From Euglena gracilis (lineage: Eukaryota > Euglenida > Euglenophyceae > Euglenales): 64,000 nucleotides of DNA. Below are positions 42,101 to 49,059 of the stretch, in pieces. Under the pieces are notes generated by a model that worked only from the letters and a program-made list of their open reading frames with translations, did no database searches and was not told the DNA's origin. How positions within the stretch are numbered: the stretch's first letter is position 1; every line of letters starts with the position of its first letter. The DNA lies in the NCBI GenBank assembly GCA_039621445.1, contig CP154956.1, forward strand, positions 46,357,291 to 46,421,290, in the 5' to 3' direction. A program made the position numbers and the translations under genes.

Positions 42101-45100
42101 TCCAGCTGCATCCTGTCCAGCGTCTGCATTTTGCCCAGCATCTGCATCTCGTCCAGTATCTCCGTCCACTGCATTTTGTCGAGCATCTGAATCTTGTCTA
42201 GCATCTCCGTCCACTGCATTTTGTCCAACATCTGCATTGTCCAGCATCTGCATCTGCGAAATCTTCTCCAGAATCTGCATCTTGTGCAGCCGTTTCATTT
42301 TGTCTTTCTTCTGCATCTCGTCTATGATCTACGTCCACTACATCTTGTCCTGCATCTGTATCTTGTAGAGCGTCTGTATCTTGACCCAAATTAGCCCATT
42401 ATTTGCCCAAATCAATGCAAATTAGCCGAAATTAGCAAACAAAACAAAACCATTTTGCAAAAAAGCCAAGATGGGTGAAATGGGAGGCTGGGAGGCAACA
42501 TAGAGCTTAATTGAAGCCAAAAATGACTTTATTCGGCCAGAATTGTACCTAATTATTTGCCGTGCAAAAAAAAGGGTCATGTGAATCCAAAGTGGTGTTT
42601 GTTTGGCTGTGCCCGGGGGGGAGGGGGCGGGGGGAGGGGGAGGGGGGAGGGGGGAGGGGGGCGGGGGGAGGGGGCCTGCGGCCCCCTCCCCCCTCCCCCC
42701 TCCCCCTCCCCCCTCCCCCGCCCCCTCCCCCCCGGACCCCCCCTCCCCCCACCCCCTTCCCCTCTCCCCCCTACCCCCCTCCCCCCTCCCCTGCTCCCTA
42801 ATAACAACATCCTTTTGTGTGGACAAAATTTGGCGGACAAAGCGTAAATAGCAAACGGGTAACGGTGAAAGCAAATATCGGCATGACATAAGAACAAATG
42901 ATAGTAAAAAAGAAAAGAAAAATTATAAAAAAAGTTAAGGAAAAAAGAAAAAATGAAAAAAAAAGAAAAAAAAAAAAACAGGCGGACATGGCGTCTTTGT
43001 GGCGAATGGACAAATGGTTTTCAACAAATCGGCAGACACAGCGTACGGGAAAACCGTAAAAGCAAAATCAGGCGGACATGGCGTCTTTGTGGCAAATAGA
43101 TAAATGGTTTTCAATTCTTTCTGCAATTGGCGGGGCATGGCATAAATAGCAAACAAACAAACGTCATTTGTGTGTGTAAATATATAACGGATGCAAAGAT
43201 GGAGGGTTGAACATGGCCTGTGTACAAAATTGGTTACCTGCCGGAGGCTCCAGGAGGCTCCAGGGAGGCTCCAGGAGGCTCCTCAGGTAACCAGCCTCCA
43301 GGGAGGCTCCTTTTTAGGGAGCCTCCAGGAGGCTCCAGGGAGGCTCCAGGGAGGCTCAGGTAACCAGCCTCCAGGGAGGCTCCTTTTTAGGGAGCCTCCA
43401 GGAGGCTCCAGGGAGGCTCCAGGGAGGCTCAGGTAACCAGCCTCCCTGGAGCCTCCCTGGAGGCTCCAGGTAACCAAAAGTGAGGATTCCAAATTTTATG
43501 GGACCCGAGGGGGTCCGAACCCTTCCCTCTGACCCAGTGACCCAGGAGGGGGGCACAAACCCCCCCTCCTCCACCCAGACACCCTCCTTATATCGAACCC
43601 TGACCACAGAGTGTGAAACCCATCCATGTGGCCCCCAAAACAAAGTTTATGCCACCTTGGCTTGGCTGGGGCCCAGGATTGGAATGGAGTGTCGCAAATG
43701 TCACGAGCGTATTCTGGAAATGTGTTGGCCGCCTCCGAAAGTGACTCTCCGACCTCGTGACTGGGCAATGAACCCACACCTCCCTCATACCACGACCATA
43801 GCAGGCCGCTGGGACGGCGGATGGCACCGTGCAGCAGCCAGATCACGGTCATATCCACCCCAGGGGGGCCATGCTGGGTGTGGGTTGTGAGTCCTGGAAA
43901 AGACCCTTGGAGCCATCCTGAGGGCCGGGAGAGGGCCGACCTGGCCGGGCGAGGCCCTTCTTGCTGAGCTTGGCGATGGCCCCGATGGCGGACGGCATGG
44001 CCACCATCGCAAAGGACACAGGCAGCCTCCCGGGGGTGCCCCAGAGGGTTTGGGCCGACACTGCCAGCGGTACCTCGCATTTGGCATTGGCGACCGGTGG
44101 AAAAGGCAGACAGGCCCAGTGCATTGTGCACACCTACCCACACAAAAAACTCAGCCGCGACCAGGCTGAATTTGGCCAACCCGGGGGGGGGGCCTGGTCG
44201 TGGGCTAAAAAAAATGCCCAAAAATGCCCTTTTCTGGGCTTCTCGCACCTTTCAGGGCTGGAAGTGCCTTGGCCATGTGCCTTACTCCCCCCCCTTTGGT
44301 TGCACTATGGCTTCTCATCTGTTTATGGTCGGCACTAACTTCGCTTATGGCCCAGTTTGTGTTGTGAGTGGCCAGGAACCCACCCCTTACAACGGTGCTC
44401 TTGTGTTGCTCCCCCTGGCAGGGTGAGCAACTCTGGTGCAATTCCAGCGTCTTACTCCCCCCTGTGAGCACTTACCCCTCATGCCTGCCTTCCTCCCCCC
44501 CCCCCCGGAGGTTGGACCTGGGTGCCTTGGAGTGGGGGAGTGCCTGCCAAGGCAGGCACCCCCCCCCCGCCTCGGGTGGGGTCGGCCTCGCCTTAAAATC
44601 CATTCTGGCTCCGACGCATTGTGTGCCAAAATCGGGTGTCACCGTTGCCCTCTCCTGTCACACCCTCAAGGTCCCTGGCCGCGGGTGGCTGGGCATGGCG
44701 GACAAGAACCATGTGGGGGCGTTCCACACTTCCGCGTGCAGTGGGAACCACGACTGGGCGCGTGCCATTGCTTTGCGATCCGGCTTTTTTTGTCAAATGA
44801 ACACTGCGGAAGCGCAAGTATCCCCTTGTAGAGAATAGGGGGGCGAAAGGGATCCCCGAAAAAGCGACATATGAAAAAACCAAAAAAAGCAAAAACGCTA
44901 CACAATACGCACGCACACACATATAATATACATGTACATTGCATATTACATATGTTATAATGCGCGTATGTTTATAATCTGTGATATGTAATATGTAATA
45001 TGCAATGAGTAATAAACCCCCCCAAATATAAAACCCCCCGGTTTTATAATTGGGCGGAAATTTCAAGACCCCGAGGGGGGGTTTTATATTTGGGGGGGGG

Positions 45101-48100
45101 GGCTATATTCGGTCGGAAAAATCAACTTCCCGGTGGGCTCCAGTAGACACTTTTTTGGTCCAAAATTACAAATACGCCCACCCTTGGGGGTCCAAAAACT
45201 TCATTTTTCGGGCGAAGGAGCAATTTTCACATGTTTTTGGTAAAAATTGTTCCCAAAACTGCCAAAAATGACAATTTTGGGAGATATTTTGTCGAATTTT
45301 TTTTCCTCCCGGCGTTTCGCGCGGGGGGGGGGGGGTTTATATTTGGGCGGGATTTCAAGGTCCTCAGGGGGGGTTTTATATTTGGGGGGGTTTTGTATTT
45401 GGGGGTGGGTTATATTTGGGGGGGGTTATATTATGTGTAATATGTATGCAATGTGCAATATGTAATATGTAATGTGTAATACGTAATATATAATATGTCA
45501 CATGTAATATGTAATATGTAATAAACAATATGTAAGATATAATATACAATACATATTATATATTATAATTTCAAATATATGTATAAAAATTTCTAATATA
45601 TGTATAAAAAAATTAAAAACAAAATAGCAATGTGAAAGGGGGGGAACACAGAGAGCAGCAAAAGCAACTGCAAACTTCGCCAAATTGAAAAAGAAGCAGA
45701 GAAAAAAAATTGTATCTGAGGGAAATCAGCTGCTCACAAAAAAACCAGTACCCCAAGGGGCTCAGCAAGTGCATTGGTGGGTGAGCGTGAGGGACAGGCC
45801 GCCATGTAGCAGCGCCTTCACAGGGCCATTGTAGTACCAGTCGGCGTAGAGGAACATCGGCGAGAAGAGCAGCAACACGAGGAGGTGCAGCGGGTAGTAG
45901 CCCATCACCTTGCCGATGACGTACTGGCTGGTCGGGGAGAGCCGCGGGTCCTCATCAGGCTTCTTTTCAACAACTCGAAGGGGGGGGATGCTGCAGGGGC
46001 CAGAGCAGACGCACCCGACCGTCCAAGACACATTCCCCCTAAAATCGGCCCCCTTGGCAGCGGGGGGGGGGGGGCTGTAGCACCAAAAACCACCCTCCCC
46101 TTTGTTTACCCACACCACGGGTTTTTTTTAAGACCGGGGGGGGTCCCCCACCCACCCACCCCCTGGGGGGGGGGGTCCCGGGGGACCCACAAAAAATGGC
46201 TGAAAAAAATGCGAAAAGTGCTTAAAAAAATAGCACTTTTCAAAAAATTTCGGGAGGGGACCACCCGGGGGGGGGGGGGGGGGGGCTCGGCCGGACCCAC
46301 CCATCCTACCCCCCCTCCCCCCCCCCGGGGGTCCACGACTTAAAAAAACCCCTGGCCCGCACCCACCCACTGTCAGGGGGTGCAACCTTCCCATAAAAAA
46401 AAATGCCTGGTCTGCCTCCTGCTTGCCGACCAATGTGCCGGTGTACCCGGCGACGTAGCCTGACAACACAAAGAATGCCCCAACCACCACGTTGATCTGC
46501 GTGAAGAGCCGGAGGATGATGGGGTTGGTGACACACACCGGCTGCAGGGGCCGCGCCTGTTGGCCAGAGGCTATGTTTTTTTAGGCCCAGAGGGTTGACA
46601 CTTACCAACCCACCCCTGGGGGAAATTCAAAAACTAAATTAACAAAATTCAAAAAACAAATCAAAAAAATTAAACGAACAATTTGGATGGAAACCGGAAA
46701 ACCTCCCAGGCGCACCCACTCAGCCCGATCCCCAACTTTGCCTGGTGTGGTCAGGCTTGGACCCCCTTCCCCCCCCCCCAGGTGGCCAACATGAAAAAAA
46801 AATATCTCTGCCGCCCCCTGGCCTGGATGAAGTGGCCGCACACAATGTAGAGGATGAGGAAGAAGCGGATGCTGTCCAGCGCCGGCAGGCGGGGCTTCGA
46901 CGGCTTGCGCACCTCCGCCGCCGGTCCGCTGGCCGCCGCCATCCCCACCGCCGCCCCCGCCCCGCCCGCCACCGCCCCGCGCCGCACGCCGAAGTACGCC
47001 GCCGTGAACGCCGCCAGCGCCGCCAGCCCTGCGCCGACGCCCCCGGCGAGGCCCCGGGCGACGTCCGCCGCCGGCGGCGGACTGGTGGGCGGCTGGTCCG
47101 CCGGCACGGCGGCAGCGGTGGCCCCGGCGTGGGGGGTCCCGGACAGGCCTGGGAGGGCTTCCGACCTGTTGTTGGCCCCCCGGCCAGTCCCAGGCCTGGC
47201 TGTGAGGGAGCGGGTCCACGGCCGGGCAGGCTGGCCGGCCGGGGCTCGCGTGGCCACCGGGGGCAGGGCGTGCCTCACAAACAGGGCGTTCCGGGCTCAC
47301 CTCAGATGTCGGGGGCGCACAACCGCTCGAAATTATGGGGAAGGCTGGACAGCGGTGTGCCATCCCTAACGCCAGACTGATGGGGTGGCTGGAAGACAGG
47401 GGACCGCGGGGGCCGGGGCACGCCATCCACCGTGCCGGGAGTCGGGAGCGATTGCGCGGCCAGCAGCAGGCCAGCCACGCCGGCCACCACCGCCGCAGTG
47501 GCCCACGCCCAGGCAGGCACCCGGCTGGCCACGGGTGCGGAGGGGGAGCGGCACGTGATGAGGGGGTCGTGCATCGCTGGCAATCTGGGGAGGGGAGGAA
47601 GAGGGGCGGCGGCAGTGCCTGGAAGGACCAGATCCACGTCGGAGGCAGGAGGGCTGGATTTGGACCAGCGGACTCCAACCCGTTCCTTGTCAACGCACCC
47701 TGCAAGAGGCGCAACCCTAGTGCTGCCTCTGGCGGCACAATGCACCCCTTCCAATGGACACAGCAAGCTTGGCAGAGCCCCTCTCCCTCCATGACGCCGA
47801 GGATCGGCGGGCAGCAAGCACACGGTGCCGCGGGCGCCGCGGAGGGAATGTGTGGTGGCCGGGCAGACCGCCTCAGCCAACAGTCAGGACAGCAGCCAGG
47901 TCCCAGCGTAACGTCTTCGTGCTGCGGTTAACATAGTATGGCCGGCCCAGGATATCGTCCCAGCGCTGCTCCCAGCTGGGGGGCAGCCACGCGGGCTCTG
48001 TTGCAAGTGCCGTGGGCGGCGGTGCTGTCCGCCGGGGTCCGCCCAAACCACCGCTGCCGCCGCCACCGCCGGGACGCGGTCCGCAGCCCTCGGCTTGGCT

Positions 48101-48229
48101 GTCCCCCCCGCACACAACAACAACGCCCTCGGCATCGGCGCCACTGCCGGTGTCGGACCCGGGGCCGGGGGGCCTCGGGGGGGGGGGGGGGGCGGAGGAA
48201 AATGGACTCGCATCAAACGTTCTGCCCAT
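32985..48229 (-). CDS. Gene C: WW-domain plus acyltransferase-3 membrane protein
   Basis: Minus-strand gene of about 14 exons. The N-terminus 'MGRTFDASPFSS' and a Gly/Pro/Ser-rich linker lead to a WW domain, 'LPPSWEQRWDDILGRPYYVN' with a following 'TLRWD'. Downstream exons rebuild an acyltransferase-3 (OafA/NodX-like) domain in order: 'LDSIRFFLILYIVCGHFIQ' (catalytic His region), 'INVVVGAFFVLSGYVAGYTG', 'GYYPLHLLVLLLFSPMF', 'WFPLHAEVWNAPTWFLSAM', 'LLLPRLAYSYDLGVWS', 'MLNARTHPNIAYWNSIRFHP', 'VTAHRQTLRD', 'LTYLGAISFPIFVLHGPLGQ' and 'VWFFVLYLALTVAGGALLQW'. The family moves acyl groups onto sugars or lipids using about ten transmembrane helices. Most exon phases agree, several only with GC donors. 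The stop is probably TGA at 32985. Confidence 0.75.
33477..33608 (-). CDS. Gene C exon 13 (conserved GAISFPIFVLHG)
   Basis: Acceptor GCCGAGCAG|. Reads 'PSLTRALAWGPLTYLGAISF', 'PIFVLHGPLGQLLYKKVIAS', 'LFF'. 'YLGxxSFPIFVLHxP' is the C-terminal signature of acyltransferase-3 proteins. It begins in phase 0 like the end of exon 12. The donor is uncertain (TCTG|GCAG or GCC|GTACAA). Confidence 0.7.
33846..33909 (-). CDS. Gene C exon 12
   Basis: Sixty-four bases: acceptor GGGGGAG|, 'RLPRFTQFLVTAHRQTLRDT', P, then GC donor ACCT|GCGG. The phase agrees on both sides. 'AHRQTLRD' is conserved between helices in this family. Confidence 0.65.
34058..34144 (-). CDS. Gene C exon 11
   Basis: Acceptor ACGGCCAG|. 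Reads 'GSAAGGRPAPGRGVLGLNDA', 'LTRSLLFLP'. The phase fits exon 10 only if exon 10 uses a GC donor. The donor here is probably GC (CTGCC|GCTGCC). Confidence 0.6.
34318..34400 (-). other. tRNA-like sequence (possible SINE head or tRNA pseudogene)
   Basis: The minus strand reads TGGCTCAGCGGCAGAGC, a good pol III A-box/D-arm, followed 28 bases later by GGTGGATTCC, a degenerate B-box. A proper anticodon stem does not form, so it is not a functional tRNA. It lies in a gene C intron with an A-rich flank on the plus strand. Confidence 0.35.
34797..34973 (-). CDS. Gene C exon 10 (5' border set by inserted element)
   Basis: Reads 'SMLLGVVACRGVMLDTEADK', 'KTQEDQTGLWGSLKTSPLWP', 'LLGMAAVIAL'. The only AG upstream is CTATAG| at 34974-34975, the last bases of an inserted element, so the exon would begin GTGCTT plus the TSD. 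GC donor CCCT|GCAACC gives phase 2, as exon 11 needs. Confidence 0.6.
34958..34967. repeat. Target-site duplication, left (GGCCCCAGGC)
   Basis: Exact 10-bp match at 36791-36800. It lies within the presumed 5' part of gene C exon 10. Confidence 0.85.
35001..35074. repeat. TTTTAGGCCA tandem array 1
   Basis: About seven 10-bp copies, left arm of the element. Confidence 0.95.
36623..36690. repeat. TTTTAGGCCA tandem array 2
   Basis: About six 10-bp copies just inside the inner inverted CCCCCACCTATA. Confidence 0.95.
36720..36778. repeat. TTTTAGGCCA tandem array 3
   Basis: About six 10-bp copies, right arm of the element, adjoining the terminal CTATAGGTGCTT. It is direct, not inverted, relative to array 1. 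Confidence 0.95.
36791..36800. repeat. Target-site duplication, right (GGCCCCAGGC)
   Basis: Pairs with 34958-34967. Confidence 0.85.
36840..37275. repeat. Dispersed ~430-bp repeat, copy 1
   Basis: Shared ordered words with 60480-60900: TTGCGGAAAT, CTCACAATTG/TTCACAATTT, TTTTCCAAC/TCTTCCAAC, TCAGGTAAA, CAGGATGCAGAA, ATTATTTCCCAGCA, AAATTTTGTCAAA, CAAATTTGCAACAAA. No protein frame. The copy directly follows the element at 34968-36790. Confidence 0.65.
37268..37720. repeat. CCCCCCGAATAGAAGCCCCC hairpin element
   Basis: CCCCCCGAATAGAAGCCCCC words at 37285-37390 and again at 37625-37690, ending in an inverted GGGGGCTTCTATTCAAGGGG. Internal GTTTTCAACCAAAATTCCGA recurs as GTTTTCGACCAACGTTCCGA. Confidence 0.7.
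38170..38295 (-). CDS. Gene C exon 9
   Basis: Acceptor CTCAGCAG|. Reads 'AAWHRVMEGMLNARTHPNIA', 'YWNSIRFHPVYALLE'. Strong family match; phase agrees with a GC donor on exon 8. The 3' border is ambiguous: a GC donor in TCGA|GCCC fits the current acceptor of exon 10, while other sites would fit the pre-insertion acceptor. Confidence 0.7.
39125..39232. repeat. ACATATATAC microsatellite
   Basis: TATATACATACAT, then (ACATATAT)n and (AT)n, next to a poly-G run. Confidence 0.9.
39464..39502. repeat. (GTGG)n microsatellite
   Basis: GTGTGTGTGGGTGGGTGGGTGGGTGG-like run of about 40 bp. Confidence 0.9.
40086..40161 (-). CDS. Gene C exon 8
   Basis: Acceptor GCCTCCAG|. Reads 'AGALLSVILLLPRLAYSYDL', 'GVWSA'. 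The transmembrane helix and S-Y-D-L-x-V-W are family features. GC donor TGCAG|GCTTC; join to exon 9 keeps phase. The join to exon 7 is less certain. Confidence 0.65.
40653..40927. repeat. GGTTACC-ended GGAGGCTCCAGG element, copy 1
   Basis: GGTTACCTGCCGGAGGCTCC, tandem AGGGAGGCTCC units, AGGTAACCAGCCTCC, TTTTTAGGGAGCCTCCAGGA, ending GGCTCGGGTTACC. Made of 11-bp units in both orientations; strong hairpin. Copy 2 at 43230. Confidence 0.85.
41100..42390. repeat. 18-bp minisatellite CATCTTGTCCAGCATCTG (about 70 copies)
   Basis: Tandem 18-bp units, mostly CATCTTGTCCAGCATCTG with variants CATTTTGTCCAGCATCTG, CATCTCGTCCAGCATCTG and CGTCCACGACATCTTGTC. Higher-order groups of 3-5 units recur every 72-90 bp. 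Because 18 is a multiple of 3, all frames stay open: minus strand gives 'QMLDKMQMLDKM' or 'DAGQDADAGQNA' repeats. It lies inside the gene C intron between exons 7 and 8, with no acceptor or phase support, so it is not called coding. Confidence 0.9.
42611..42796. repeat. 186-bp G-rich/C-rich giant palindrome
   Basis: GGGGGGGAGGGGGCGGGGGG runs to 42675, then CCTGCGGCCCCCTCCCCCCT to 42796. The halves are near-inverse and would fold into a GC hairpin. Confidence 0.85.
42830..43150. repeat. ~88-bp tandem repeat GGCGGACATGGCGTCTTTGT
   Basis: GGCGGACATGGCGTCTTTGT then GGCGAATGGACAAATGG at 42982 and again (GGCAAATAGATAAATGG) at 43071. Partial GGCGGACAAAGCGTAAATAG and GGCGGGGCATGGCATAAATA words flank these, plus a poly-A/AAAG run. 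Confidence 0.75.
43230..43474. repeat. GGTTACC-ended GGAGGCTCCAGG element, copy 2
   Basis: Same orientation and termini as 40653-40927 (GGTTACCTGCCGGAGGCTCC ... GGCTCCAGGTAACC). The two copies bracket the minisatellite and the giant palindrome. Confidence 0.85.
43941..44026 (-). CDS. Gene C exon 7
   Basis: Acceptor CCGGGAG|. Reads 'LPVSFAMVAMPSAIGAIAKL', 'SKKGLARP'. One leading base completes the ATG codon begun in exon 6, joining WFLSAM to this helix as in the family. Donor GGCCAG|GTCGGC is canonical, though exon 8 would prefer another phase. Confidence 0.65.
44695..44770 (-). CDS. Gene C exon 6 (WFPLHAEVWNAPTWFLS)
   Basis: Reads 'MARAQSWFPLHAEVWNAPTW', 'FLSA' plus two bases. This is the best-conserved block of eukaryotic algal acyltransferase-3 proteins. 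An acceptor CAAAG| or, 17 bases later, GCGCCCAG| is possible. The donor must be GC (GCCAT|GCCC), and the phase with exon 7 is exact. Confidence 0.75.
44995..45445. repeat. CCCAAATATAAAACCCCCCG hairpin element
   Basis: CCCCCCAAATATAAAACCCC and GGGGGGGTTTTATATTTGGG at the left, GGGGTTTATATTTGGGCGGG and GGGTTTTATATTTGGGGGGG at the right, with GGCGTTTCGCGCGGGG near the centre-right. Same family as 16018-16467. Confidence 0.7.
45425..45625. repeat. TAATATGTAATATG microsatellite
   Basis: Imperfect 8-mer TAATATGT units, then AATATATGTATAAAAATTTC duplicated. A similar GTAATATG/ATATAATATACATG patch is at 44920-45010, on the other side of the hairpin element. Confidence 0.85.
45773..45962 (-). CDS. 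Gene C exon 5
   Basis: Acceptor TTGAAAAG|. Reads 'KPDEDPRLSPTSQYVIGKVM', 'GYYPLHLLVLLLFSPMFLYA', 'DWYYNGPVKALLHGGLSLTL'. Phase 0 start matches exon 4. The donor is uncertain (CCAAT|GCAC keeps phase with exon 6). Confidence 0.7.
46120..46345. repeat. Repeat with TTTTTTTAAGACC / GACTTAAAAAAA ends
   Basis: GGGTTTTTTTTAAGACCGGG and GTCCACGACTTAAAAAAACC are imperfect inverses. Interior has opposed C/G runs and AAAAAATAGCACTTTTCAAA. Related to 24288-24550. Confidence 0.65.
46407..46541 (-). CDS. Gene C exon 4
   Basis: Acceptor GCCCCTGCAG|. Reads 'PVCVTNPIILRLFTQINVVV', 'GAFFVLSGYVAGYTGTLVGK', 'QEADQ'. Second acyltransferase-3 block with the F-F-V-L-S-G-Y core. GC donor GACCAG|GCATTT; phase 0 both sides. 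The GT option would add poly-Phe from a T-run. Confidence 0.75.
46823..47148 (-). CDS. Gene C exon 3 (start of acyltransferase domain)
   Basis: Acceptor CCCTCCCAG|. Reads a Pro/Ala-rich stretch, a helix 'GVGAGLAALAAFTAAYFGVR', then 'KPRLPALDSIRFFLILYIVC' and 'GHFIQ'. The 'LDSIRFFxxLYIVxGHF' is the N-terminal signature of the family, with the conserved His. GC donor ATCCAG|GCCAGG, phase 0, joins exon 4. Confidence 0.75.
47331..47584 (-). CDS. Gene C exon 2 (membrane anchor, provisional)
   Basis: Acceptor CTCCCCTCCCCAG|. Reads 'MHDPLITCRSPSAPVASRVP', 'AWAWATAAVVAGVAGLLLAA', 'QSLPTPGTVDGVPRPPRSP'. One clear transmembrane helix. Phase with exons 1 and 3 is not resolved. The strong donor TGAG|GTGAGC at 47297 lies beyond an in-frame stop, so a further small intron is possible. 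An internal Met could also be a second start. Confidence 0.45.
47891..48229 (-). CDS. Gene C exon 1 (start Met and WW domain)
   Basis: ATG at 48229-48227. Residues 1-79 are Ser/Pro/Gly-rich, then 'PAWLPPSWEQRWDDILGRPY', 'YVNRSTKTLRWDLAA'. Both signature Trp, the Y-Y-V-N strand and the Thr-x-x-Trp end are present, so the WW fold (binds Pro-rich peptides) is complete. Donor GCTGCT|GTCC is one option. Confidence 0.65.
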
Positions 48230-48979
48230 AGAGCCACCATTGACTGGTAGAGATCGGAAGCAAAGTCAGCAGCTTTGGGAACAACTGGGGCACTTTGCTG
48301 GAATGGAACCATGGATTTCCCCAAGAAAGGCCTTGAGGGGAGGGGGGTCCAGACCCCCTTTCCGACATGGAGGGGGGTGGGTGGAACACCCCCCTACGAC
48401 CTAACCCTCCTAAGGTGGTAGGGGGGGACCAATGTTGGGAGGAGGTGTCCGGACCCCCACCCCCCCCCCTGCAGGTTCCAAAAACAGCGAAAAACTTTAT
48501 TCCAGCGCGCAGCACCGGAAATGAACAAAAAAAACACTCTTTCCCCTCACTTTTGAGCATATTGCCCACTTTTTGATGCATTGGTGTTTTCCACATCGAA
48601 CATTCCAAAAAATGTTCGAGAAATTTTTTTTAAAAAGACCATGTTTAAGCTCCCCCAGGCTCCCCCACTCTCAAAACCCGGGGTAAGGTCGCACAACCCT
48701 CAAAGGGAGCAGGAACTGAGGAACATTTTGATTTGTGAACACATATGCGTATCCATGAAATATGCTTATCTGCATGTATGAGTATTGTGTAATGTCTGAT
48801 GTATGGCAAATAGATTACACACATGGAAGGCTTTGGGTGGGCTCCGGGATGGCTTTGAAAAAATAAAGAGAAGAAGAGGAGGAGGAGGAGGAATTTCTCG
48901 AAATTTGATGGCAAGTGGCGCCCCGGTTGCCGGGGATGTGGGAGAGGGAGGGACGTCCCTCCTCCGCCCCCTCGCTCAC
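48230..48979. other. Upstream region of gene C / downstream of gene D
   Basis: No exon supported between 48230 and 48979. C-runs at 48454-48468 and a GAGGAGGAGGAGG run at 48870. The gene C promoter should be here, but no TATA or other element is convincing. Confidence 0.4.
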
Positions 48980-49059
48980 CACGGCGATGTCCGTGCCCAG
49001 CAGCTGGCGGCCCTCTGGGAAGGTGGGGGGGATGGCAGCCTCCGTGCCAAGGGGGAGGC
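48980..49059 (-). CDS. Gene D candidate exon 13
   Basis: Acceptor CACGCAG|, reading '[20 protein letters not shown]', 'GTDIAV', then excellent donor CCGTG|GTGAGC. A second acceptor CCACCTTCCCAG| would shorten it. If real, a further exon must lie below 48980; if exon 12 ends at TAA this is not used. Confidence 0.4.

Noticed and set aside
46602-47792. 396-codon minus-strand ORF
   Set aside because: A shadow frame over gene C exons 2 and 3. The frame carrying LDSIRFFLILYIVCGHF is the coding one.
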